From Bryobacterales bacterium (GTDB lineage: Bacteria > Cyanobacteriota > Vampirovibrionia > Obscuribacterales > Obscuribacteraceae), in NCBI GenBank assembly GCA_903970295.1, contig CAJCHQ010000909.1:1-6303 (forward strand): 6,303 bases of DNA, written 5' to 3'. The notes under the pieces were generated by a model. That model had not been told where the DNA came from and made no database searches. It saw only the letters and a list, made by a program, of their open reading frames with translations. Below, piece by piece: positions 1-6,011 of the stretch. The translations under genes were made by a program, and so were the position numbers. The first letter of the stretch is position 1. Each line of letters starts with the position of its first letter.

Positions 1-2127
1 TTGCTGCTGAGGGGCAGTCTGTGGTGGCAGTTGCACCGATGGCGAGGTTTGACCTTGTGTCTGGCCCTGGGCTCCAGTGGGCGAACCACCGCTGGGTTGC
101 AAGCCCGCCTGGTAATTCTGCGTATAATTACCCGAGGCATAGGCAGTGGCAGTCTGGTTGGCATTGATGAATTGATTCATCGGACTGTTCTGGCCGTAGA
201 CTGCGTTGAAAGGCGCAGCCATCTGATTGATCGTCGATTGAGGCACTCCAGCAGCCTGCAAGGCACTGCCCATAGCACCACCAGCTTGTTGCATGATCGC
301 TTGACCAGACGCCATGATATCGAAGGCGACCGAAGGATCGAAACTCCAGGGATTGAAAGGCACGTAAAGCATCAACCCCATGAAACAGGTGTAGACAGCC
401 ACTTCCCATTGCAAATTGAGAGGCGTGTTGTTGTCCAGCATATAAAGAATGCGTTGGGTCATGATCGCCAGGATCACCATCCAATAGAAGCGCCATAAAG
501 AAACGACAATGACAGCATTAACCCAATTTCCCCAGATGTCTCGGAAAAGATTTTGGGAGGTCTTAGGCCACGCGAACAATGCTGCGGCCAGGGGACCGAG
601 CAAGTAGAGGTAGCACATAAAGACCAGCTGGAAGGCAGTCAAAACCACGACTGCCAGAGAGAAGAGATAGTTGGCGACGTTGAAGATCAACTGCAGAATT
701 TGGCTCAACCACAACTCTTGTTCGTTGATTGCCGTCGTTTCTTCCTGCTGATCGCCCAGACCACCGCCTCCGGCACCGAAAACGTTGCCGAGGAAGCCTT
801 CCAGGTCGCCAAACAAGGCGCCCAGACCTGGTAACTGACCGATCACGCCCATCGCCTGACTCATGGTCGACTGGCTGATGCCCAGCCCACCTGCGGCTTG
901 GCCCAGGGCTCCGGAGAGGAAGCCGCCATTGGTGGTGGCAGCGGAGCCATTGGTGCCAGTGCCGTTGGTGTTGGCATTTAATGGCAAGATGGCGTTGTTG
1001 ACGTTGGCTGGAGCATTGTTGTATGTCAGCTTGTGCGACCATTCTTCAATCACTTCGGATTGGACAAAGTCGCCGACGCTGTAGGACATCGAATTACCGA
1101 CGTCGATGGCATAGCTGACAATCAACTGTGTCGCGGGAATGAGGAACACAGCGATCATCGCCCGCAGAATGCCTTCGAAGGGTGACGAATTGTCATCCTG
1201 ATTGATCTTGAAAGCAAAAGCGACCTGACCTTTGACTTGAGTGGCGACTGCGCCGGGCAAAAGAAATAGAATGGCCATCGGTACAAAAACGAATTTGTAC
1301 ATCTGCTGAACCATCCAAACCGCTTGCGGGATCGATTTGTCAGGATTGTCCGAGGCGGTATACACACCGGAATTTTCGTTAGCAATATTGATCAGCGCGC
1401 CGAGGCCGCCGGCACCACCACCGCCACCAAAGATGCCAGCCCCTGAATCTCCACCCGCGCCGGCTCCATCAGCCTGGGTAATGCGATTGACAGCAGTATC
1501 GAAGGAAGATTCTGCGACACCGGCAGCCGAGTTGGCAGCAGAAGAACCAACCCCCATATTTTGCAACGTCCACATGATCCGCTCGGGATCGAACATCAAC
1601 TCCAGAAATCTTTGCTTGTTTTCCCGGTCGATGATCTGAAATTGGGTGTCTGAGACCGGCATGCCAAAAGTCGTCAATTGATTGTCGAAGAGTTCATTGT
1701 CACGCATCGTAGCCGGCGTATCTAGAGCCGGACATGGCCACTGATAGTAATAGCCATAGTTGACAACGAAATTGTATGCCATGACGAAGTTGGGCACACC
1801 TGGCGCCGAACGTTGCATGCGGTCGACCGGGTGAATGCCGTCAGGAGTCGTGTTGCCGTCATCGACAGGCTCTAGAACATCGTTGTTATAAGCATCTTGA
1901 GCGTAGGGAAATCTCTTGAAATAATTCTGACGAATATCCCAGGCAGTGCCCGGATTCGAATCAGTGGCATCATTACCGTCATCGTTATTCGTGTCGGGCA
2001 ATGGCACATCATCGGCGAAAGCCGGCGACAGGCTCACAACGCTGCATGCACAAAAAGTGCAAATAACAAGAGTCAGCCAAAGCGCGAGCCGATTTTTCTT
2101 GCCATTCTTCGCTCTAATCAATTTCAT
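1..2127 (-). CDS. TrbL/VirB6-like polytopic membrane protein, 3' end beyond window (partial)
   Basis: The frame is open without a stop from ATG at 2127 to the left edge (709 codons). A weak AGGT site lies 7 nt upstream. Residues 1-38 form a signal peptide (basic start, hydrophobic core, AFA before D39). Residues 39-275 should be exported and include a Gly-rich stretch near 235-262. Hydrophobic segments lie at about 278-298, 320-342, 476-497, 498-520, 535-558 and 574-591. A Gly/Asn-rich loop of about 130 residues separates segments 2 and 3. The motif LGPLAAALFAWP (510-521), followed by LFRDIWGNW (527-535), resembles the conserved core of the TrbL/VirB6 family, the T4SS inner-membrane channel component. 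An exported N-terminus and a large loop after the second segment also fit known VirB6 topology. After residue 600 the chain is Gln/Pro/Gly-rich. It is the last visible gene of the operon. The family call is inferred from motif and topology only; another polytopic secretion protein is possible. Confidence 0.6.
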   Translation of the reverse strand, partial: MKLIRAKNGKKNRLALWLTLVICTFCACSVVSLSPAFADDVPLPDTNNDDGNDATDSNPGTAWDIRQNYFKRFPYAQDAYNNDVLEPVDDGNTTPDGIHPVDRMQRSAPGVPNFVMAYNFVVNYGYYYQWPCPALDTPATMRDNELFDNQLTTFGMPVSDTQFQIIDRENKQRFLELMFDPERIMWTLQNMGVGSSAANSAAGVAESSFDTAVNRITQADGAGAGGDSGAGIFGGGGGAGGLGALINIANENSGVYTASDNPDKSIPQAVWMVQQMYKFVFVPMAILFLLPGAVATQVKGQVAFAFKINQDDNSSPFEGILRAMIAVFLIPATQLIVSYAIDVGNSMSYSVGDFVQSEVIEEWSHKLTYNNAPANVNNAILPLNANTNGTGTNGSAATTNGGFLSGALGQAAGGLGISQSTMSQAMGVIGQLPGLGALFGDLEGFLGNVFGAGGGGLGDQQEETTAINEQELWLSQILQLIFNVANYLFSLAVVVLTAFQLVFMCYLYLLGPLAAALFAWPKTSQNLFRDIWGNWVNAVIVVSLWRFYWMVILAIMTQRILYMLDNNTPLNLQWEVAVYTCFMGLMLYVPFNPWSFDPSVAFDIMASGQAIMQQAGGAMGSALQAAGVPQSTINQMAAPFNAVYGQNSPMNQFINANQTATAYASGNYTQNYQAGLQPSGGSPTGAQGQTQGQTSPSVQLPPQTAPQQQ
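1951..1995 (-). other. Thrombospondin type 3-like acidic (possible Ca2+-binding) motif in the TrbL/VirB6-like protein
   Basis: Residues 45-59, just after the predicted signal-peptide cleavage site, read DTNNDDGNDATDSNP. The spacing of acidic residues and the final Pro follow the calcium-binding thrombospondin type 3 pattern D-x-[DN]-x-D-x-x-x-D-x-x-D-x-x-P. The usual Gly at position 6 is Asp here, and Gly comes one place later. There is one copy only, so it may be simply an acidic linker. Confidence 0.35.
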
Positions 2128-2181
2128 TCCGACTACCTGCAATTTGGAGTGCTGCTACTTCAATAGTGCTGCGACGATCTC

Positions 2182-4143
2182 TCAACGTCTCATCTGGATG
2201 TTCTTTCCACCATCCGACAAAACGACCGCTAGTCTGTCATTCCACGGTCTGCCAAAAATAGTAATTGTGCCTTTTACCTCCTGGTTAGGTTGGACGAGGG
2301 TCTGGTCGAAATCGGCACGCACAGCCGCATCAGACAGCTTGTGATTGCCGTCGGAAATCGAGATCACATCCGGGCTGAAACTGAAGCTGTTCGAACCGGC
2401 ATTGTGAATCGCGACGGTGAGAATCGATTTGCGCGGCGTCACATTCACTTCTTTCAATTGAAAGCTGACGTCGCCGGCTTCTTTGGCCCCCTCGGCAGGA
2501 GCATCTTTGCTCACTACCGCATCTGGGGCTGGACTGAGGTCATCTTTGTCTTTGCCGTGTTTGTCGGCTTTGACCTTTTTTTTGTCTTTCTTGTCGGCTT
2601 TAGCGACCTTAGTCGCATCAGCTTTGTCGGCCTTATCTGATTTGTCGGACTTGGCAGCACTTTGATCAGAAGCATTTTCTGAGTTCGGCGCGGTTTCGTC
2701 TCCCTGAGCTTTTTCCTTCTTATGATGAGCGAACAATGAGAGTGGATTTTTAACCCCCAGGCCACCTTTACTCGCCTCGTTCGGCTGCTCTGCGGTCTGG
2801 GTCAAGGAGTCGAGCGCCGGCGTCACACCCGAAACACGACGGATGATCGAGCTGGCGGCGGTCGGTCCCACCAATTGCGCTAATTCTGCCTGGGCAGCAC
2901 GCATATCATCTTTGGCTGATTCCTGGTCGGTCTGCGCTTCAGCCTGATCGGCAGCGGCGCGCTGCGCTTCGGAGTTAGTTTGAGCGACATCCGCTTCTTG
3001 TTTGCGAGCAGCTACAGTCTGCTGGGCCAGCGAAAATTTATTGTAGGAGTAGAGATAACGATAATATCCCTGCACCAGGTCCATCTCTAACTTACGCACT
3101 GCTGGTGCGATGCGCTTGTCGACAGCGCTGGATTTGAAAATGGCGTCAACCTGGCGTTGAGTGACACTGAAACTGCCTTTGGTCGCTTCGGCCGGCAAAC
3201 CGACATCAATTTTGTTCAGAGAGTCGGCAATTTTGTCATCTCTGACAATCGCTTTTGCTTCTTTCGAATTGGCCAGAAGTCCTTTCCAGAGCACTCTGAG
3301 GTCATCTCTCTGTTTGTAGGAAGAGCGAGCCTCCATACCATTGGGTGTGATGGGCACGAACGGTTTTTTGCTGCGATCGCCGCTGTCATCGGCGTCATCA
3401 GCGGCGGCCGCGTTGCGCGAACTACGCCCAGTGGCAAAAGGGCTGCCGGGGGGACGCTCGTAAGACGGCGCTTGTGGCGGCTGTTGTTGCGGCATCATCT
3501 GAGTTGGATAGGGAATGCCATAAGGATTGAGATAGGGATTAGCATACGGATTGGCGTATGGATTCGCGTAAGGGTTGGCGTTTGGATCAGGCTGACCGGG
3601 CGCATAAGCAGTTTGAGCCTGAGTCGAAAGCGTCACTGCTGGTGGTGGCGGTACGAGGGCGCTGCCCAGAGCGCCGGCGGGTGGGGCCGGCACCGGAGAG
3701 CCATAGGTGGAGCCGTAAGTCGCAACTTGCTGCATGGCGTTGGCGGCGGCGTCTCCGATCGCGGAGGCGAAATTCGGCGTCATTTTCGGCTGTTCATTAG
3801 CCGGTGTGACAATCGGCCCGGACTCAGTCGCTATGTCCTCTGCCGGTGGAGCGATTGGGTCGGTGGAGACTTTAGGCAACAGCCGGCCAAGTCCCGAGAC
3901 CTGACTGAGTACGGCATCTTTCGCGGCACTGCCTTGCAACGGTCCCTTGGCCGCCGCGGCAGCTCCAGCCACGGGTGGATTGGCAGCCATGGCCGCGCCA
4001 TCCACTTTTGGTCTGAGCGTGTTCAAGATACTGGCGCCGGCCGGAACTTCGGTGCGTGAATCCACACCACCGCCGGCTGACCCATTTTGAGCGCAGCCGG
4101 CGATGAATATGAATGAAATTAGTGTGAGAGCAATTTGCCGCAT
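2182..4143 (-). CDS. Multidomain lipoprotein with TolC-hairpin-like helical segment and C-terminal beta domain
   Basis: 653 aa. I chose ATG at 4143 because it places a lipoprotein signal at the N-terminus (hydrophobic core, lipobox I-A-G-C17). An in-frame ATG at 4251 would overlap the upstream gene and bury the lipobox at residue 53. AGG lies 5 nt and AGGA 13 nt upstream. The +2 residue is Ala, which by the enterobacterial rule predicts outer-membrane sorting. Order: Ala/Pro-rich stalk 18-185; NPYA repeats 190-213; Gln/Pro segment 214-235; small globular stretch about 265-345; long helices 348-428, whose start (DLVQGYYRYLYSYNKFSLA) and heptad-like Ala/Gln/Glu pattern resemble one TolC alpha-hairpin; Lys/Asp linker 498-535; beta-rich Ig-like domain 558-653. 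No second hairpin or beta-barrel is visible, so it is not a complete TolC. A role as outer-membrane or periplasmic partner of the downstream TrbL/VirB6-like protein is inference from context. Confidence 0.85.
   Translation of the reverse strand: MRQIALTLISFIFIAGCAQNGSAGGGVDSRTEVPAGASILNTLRPKVDGAAMAANPPVAGAAAAAKGPLQGSAAKDAVLSQVSGLGRLLPKVSTDPIAPPAEDIATESGPIVTPANEQPKMTPNFASAIGDAAANAMQQVATYGSTYGSPVPAPPAGALGSALVPPPPAVTLSTQAQTAYAPGQPDPNANPYANPYANPYANPYLNPYGIPYPTQMMPQQQPPQAPSYERPPGSPFATGRSSRNAAAADDADDSGDRSKKPFVPITPNGMEARSSYKQRDDLRVLWKGLLANSKEAKAIVRDDKIADSLNKIDVGLPAEATKGSFSVTQRQVDAIFKSSAVDKRIAPAVRKLEMDLVQGYYRYLYSYNKFSLAQQTVAARKQEADVAQTNSEAQRAAADQAEAQTDQESAKDDMRAAQAELAQLVGPTAASSIIRRVSGVTPALDSLTQTAEQPNEASKGGLGVKNPLSLFAHHKKEKAQGDETAPNSENASDQSAAKSDKSDKADKADATKVAKADKKDKKKVKADKHGKDKDDLSPAPDAVVSKDAPAEGAKEAGDVSFQLKEVNVTPRKSILTVAIHNAGSNSFSFSPDVISISDGNHKLSDAAVRADFDQTLVQPNQEVKGTITIFGRPWNDRLAVVLSDGGKNIQMRR
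2539..2652 (-). repeat. Lys/Asp-rich low-complexity repeat (KAD/KSD triplets) in the lipoprotein
   Basis: Residues 498-535 contain 15 Lys and 10 Asp in 38 positions, built from short units such as SDK, ADK and KKDK. At DNA level the plus strand shows recurring ttgtcgg units, so the tract probably grew by slippage or duplication. It joins the helical segment to the C-terminal beta domain and is expected to be disordered and highly charged. Confidence 0.8.
3505..3576 (-). repeat. Six 12-bp tandem repeats encoding NPYA-type tetrapeptides
   Basis: Within the lipoprotein, residues 190-213 are six tetrapeptide units: NPYA three times, then NPYL, NPYG and IPYP. The 12-bp units are imperfect at third positions (AAC/AAT, CCT/CCA/CCG, TAC/TAT). 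The repeat is therefore not newly expanded and seems to be kept at protein level. It lies in the Pro-rich stalk, before a Gln/Pro-rich segment. Confidence 0.9.
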
Positions 4144-4165
4144 CGAAGCCTGGTCTTCCTGTTGT

Positions 4166-4798
4166 TTAATGTCTGAGTAATGAACCTCTGACGTTCGACT
4201 CAGTTCGGGATGAGTCTCCTGTTCCCGAGCCGCTCCCTTGACCGTAGCCACCGTAACTAGCTACAGCAGGACCTCTCGGTGTGTTACCGACCGAGCGTCC
4301 GACCGGTGCGGACTGGCCACCACTCGGTGCACCCTTGGGCATGAGAGTGCCCGTCGTGTGTTGAGTAGTGCTTGGCAGTGCACCGGCCCGGCTGAAACCA
4401 CGGGCGGGAATATTACTTGGTCCACCGAAACCCGACCTGGGCAGAGCCATTCCGCCTGGTCCGCGGTAGGACGGCCCGCTGCCGCTACCCATTTGCAGAC
4501 CGCCGGGTGGCAGGCTGGGTGCACCGCCGCCCAGGGCGCCGGCGCCATTGCCGCCTGGTCCATTCGAAGCTGGGCCCGGAGGAATTTCAATCGGAGCAGG
4601 AGCAGCTGCCGGCGCTTCGCGAAAATCTCTGACGATCGGTCGATCATCAATGATCTGCATTTGCCTGGGTGCCTCGTAGAATTTCGCCTTTTCAAGCGAT
4701 CTGGGATCAACTTTGGTCTGGGCGAAGCTTGGAACTATTGCCACAACACTCACTATCCCCAGAGAGAGTGCATAACCCAGTAGTCTCAAAATGCTCAT
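4166..4798 (-). CDS. Secreted Gly/Pro-rich protein, function unknown
   Basis: 210 aa. ATG at 4798 follows a strong AAGGAG site (4805-4810) with 6-nt spacing. Residues 1-26 are a signal peptide (MSILRLL start, hydrophobic core, SFA before Q27). The mature chain starts with a charged, apparently ordered island at about 29-65, containing YEAPRQMQIIDDRPIVRDF. The remaining 145 residues are Gly/Pro/Ser/Ala-rich and look disordered, with scattered Arg and no Cys. The stop codon is 22 bp before the lipoprotein start and the gene begins 40 bp after the 302-aa gene, so co-transcription is likely. I recognise no family. An adaptor whose N-terminal island binds a partner while the tail acts as a flexible spacer would fit, but that is inference. 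Confidence 0.85.
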   Translation of the reverse strand: MSILRLLGYALSLGIVSVVAIVPSFAQTKVDPRSLEKAKFYEAPRQMQIIDDRPIVRDFREAPAAAPAPIEIPPGPASNGPGGNGAGALGGGAPSLPPGGLQMGSGSGPSYRGPGGMALPRSGFGGPSNIPARGFSRAGALPSTTQHTTGTLMPKGAPSGGQSAPVGRSVGNTPRGPAVASYGGYGQGSGSGTGDSSRTESNVRGSLLRH

Positions 4799-4838
4799 AT
4801 CGTGCTCCTTTTCCCCAACAACGCTCGAATTATCGATT

Positions 4839-5747
4839 CTAAAAATGCATGAACTTGGATGTCATACCGCCAGTCATGCCGCCTACCTGATTGACAGGCT
4901 GTAATAGACTTCTGCCCAATTGTTTGGCAGTCCGACCAAGAGCCGAAGGTTGCTTGTTCTGGTTATTTTTCGAACTGAATTCATCATCAGGCAAAGACAG
5001 ATCTTGCGTCGTCGCTTGTTTGACAGCGACAGGCGTGGGCGCTTCCGGCACGATGCCCGCATCAGCGCGTCCGTTCAACTTGGGTTCTTTGCCCATGGCA
5101 TTGAGAGCTTGTTGAGCGGGGCTGCCGCCACCGCCGCCACTCGATGAATAGAAGTCTGAGTTGGCATGGTTGTAGCCACCATGCGTCGGTCCGCCCTGGG
5201 CTGACGGCGGCGCCTGATGGTCGTAACCTTGATGTCCGTTCGGCGTAGATTGCTTGGGCGGCGCAAAAGCTCCGGCCTCGTAGTGTTGATAATGCTGGTG
5301 CACGCTCGACGGCTGCGGCGGTCCACCGGCAGCGGCTCCGCCACCACCCCCAGCACCACTAGCACCCCAACCACCACCGGCAGTGCTGCCCCAACCACTG
5401 GCCACCGGCAAATCTGCCCGATCGGGCAATGGCGGGAAACCGGAGCGGACAACCGGTTCGTCTGCAGCAATCGACTCTAATGTGGGATCTGGTCTGTCTA
5501 TGTGAGGAGCGGGCACATAACCGACCTGGATGGGCGCTTGCTGCTGTTGCTGCGGCACAAAGACGGGAGCAGGACGATGCCTGTCCATTTGAGCAGCAGG
5601 CTGATACTGATTGTCGCCTGGCTGATGAACGTATTTGCCCATGTTAGTCGGGGGCAGACTGGAAGATTGTGCATGAGCGACAACGGCGAAACTACCGCTA
5701 GCTAATACGACCGCCAAGATCGCCAATAAAGAAGGCACGTGTCTCAC
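4839..5747 (-). CDS. Secreted Gly/Gln/His-rich protein, function unknown
   Basis: 302 aa. The start is GTG at 5747, supported by a perfect AGGAGG 7 nt upstream and by the signal peptide it creates (residues 1-26, ending AHA before Q27). The mature protein is mostly low complexity: Gln run at 66-70, Pro/Asp-rich part at 60-115, Gly-rich tract at 118-142 with two Trp in GWG contexts, His/Tyr-rich part at 150-194 (HQHYQHYE, HQGYDHQ, THGGYNH), and a second Gly run at 204-208. The C-terminal third (about 209-302) is less biased and contains a basic, probably helical stretch near 269-283 (ALGRTAKQLGRSLLQ). There are no Cys. No family is recognised. It is the first gene of the putative operon, so it probably works with the envelope proteins encoded downstream, perhaps as a surface or periplasmic accessory. 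Confidence 0.85.
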   Translation of the reverse strand: MRHVPSLLAILAVVLASGSFAVVAHAQSSSLPPTNMGKYVHQPGDNQYQPAAQMDRHRPAPVFVPQQQQQAPIQVGYVPAPHIDRPDPTLESIAADEPVVRSGFPPLPDRADLPVASGWGSTAGGGWGASGAGGGGGAAAGGPPQPSSVHQHYQHYEAGAFAPPKQSTPNGHQGYDHQAPPSAQGGPTHGGYNHANSDFYSSSGGGGGSPAQQALNAMGKEPKLNGRADAGIVPEAPTPVAVKQATTQDLSLPDDEFSSKNNQNKQPSALGRTAKQLGRSLLQPVNQVGGMTGGMTSKFMHF

Positions 5748-5754
5748 TGTGATC

Positions 5755-5760
5755 CCTCCT
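5755..5760 (-). promoter_or_regulatory. Strong Shine-Dalgarno (AGGAGG) fixing the GTG start of the 302-aa gene
   Basis: The minus strand reads AGGAGG, then 7 nt, then GTG at 5747. No ATG in this frame gives a signal peptide at the N-terminus, so this site decides the start. It is the best ribosome site of the four genes, in keeping with its place at the head of the operon. Confidence 0.8.
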
Positions 5761-5798
5761 GGGGATAAAGACTGTCATCAGCACTGCCTCTTCAATCA

Positions 5799-5811
5799 AA
5801 CTTAGTAAGTT
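5799..5811. promoter_or_regulatory. 13-bp perfect palindrome, possible operator
   Basis: AACTTA-G-TAAGTT has two perfect 6-bp arms around one central base. It lies about 50 bp upstream of the GTG start, in the leader between the promoter candidate and the first gene. The symmetry would suit a dimeric regulator, but a single AT-rich palindrome of this size can occur by chance. Confidence 0.3.
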
Positions 5812-5888
5812 AAAAACGCCAAAACTAGTTGAGGTGTGGGTGCTTATTGACTTCAGTCTACCAACTTTGCTCCAAACGAATCTCTAGA

Positions 5889-5911
5889 CCTGGTTACGGG
5901 GTGTGACCAGG
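5889..5911. promoter_or_regulatory. Leader hairpin downstream of the promoter candidate
   Basis: CCTGGTTAC and GTGACCAGG pair over 9 bp with one internal non-Watson-Crick position (G-U in one transcript direction), around a GGGGT loop. In a minus-strand transcript from the promoter at 5935-5963 it would sit about 15-40 nt from the 5' end. No T-run follows on the minus strand, so it does not look like an intrinsic terminator for either the upstream gene or the operon. It may stabilise the mRNA or be regulatory. Confidence 0.5.
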
Positions 5912-5934
5912 CATCCTCCAAGCGAAGTGACTAA

Positions 5935-5963
5935 TTTTTAATGTTTTTTGGGCCAATTGTCAA
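5935..5963 (-). promoter_or_regulatory. Sigma-70-like promoter candidate for the four-gene operon
   Basis: On the minus strand, TTGACA (5963-5958, perfect -35) is followed by a 17-nt spacer and TAAAAA (5940-5935, four of six matches to the -10). The spacer contains a run of six A. Transcription would start near 5928, leaving a leader of about 180 nt before the GTG at 5747. It lies between the end of the upstream gene and the first operon gene, where a promoter is expected. Confidence 0.55.
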
Positions 5964-6011
5964 TATGGCGCGTAATCCTCCCCACAATTTTGTTGGCTGG
6001 AATACACTTTT

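Noticed and set aside
1..498. Plus-strand open frame at the left edge
   Set aside because: It is exactly the reverse of the TrbL/VirB6-like codons and reads as a His/Arg-rich shadow.
563..1042. 159-codon minus-strand open frame in another register
   Set aside because: It overlaps the TrbL/VirB6-like frame, which is open through the whole 2127 bp and encodes clear membrane helices. The alternative is Arg/Gln/Trp-rich with no start context.
3157..4059. 300-codon plus-strand open frame
   Set aside because: It lies antisense to the lipoprotein gene. Its composition (Arg/Gly/Trp-rich, with imperfect repeats mirroring the NPYA region) is what the reverse complement of a Pro/Ala/Gly-rich gene gives, and no ribosome site or domain supports it.
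2182..4143. Lipoprotein as a complete TolC-type outer-membrane efflux protein
   Set aside because: Only one hairpin-like segment is visible. The duplicated hairpin, beta-barrel strands and usual domain order are missing, and no membrane-fusion or RND pump gene is adjacent.
4144..4251. Upstream in-frame ATG (4251) that would extend the lipoprotein by 36 residues
   Set aside because: It overlaps the end of the 210-aa gene by 86 bp, its extra residues are hydrophilic, and it would place the lipobox Cys at residue 53, where it could not work as a lipoprotein signal.
4238..4783. 181-codon plus-strand open frame antisense to the 210-aa gene
   Set aside because: The opposite strand encodes a protein with a clear signal peptide and a strong Shine-Dalgarno site; this frame is a GC-rich shadow with no recognisable domain.
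5889..5911. Hairpin considered as a rho-independent terminator
   Set aside because: No T-tract follows the hairpin on the minus strand. On the plus strand the nearest T-run is more than 20 nt away and no plus-strand gene ends here.
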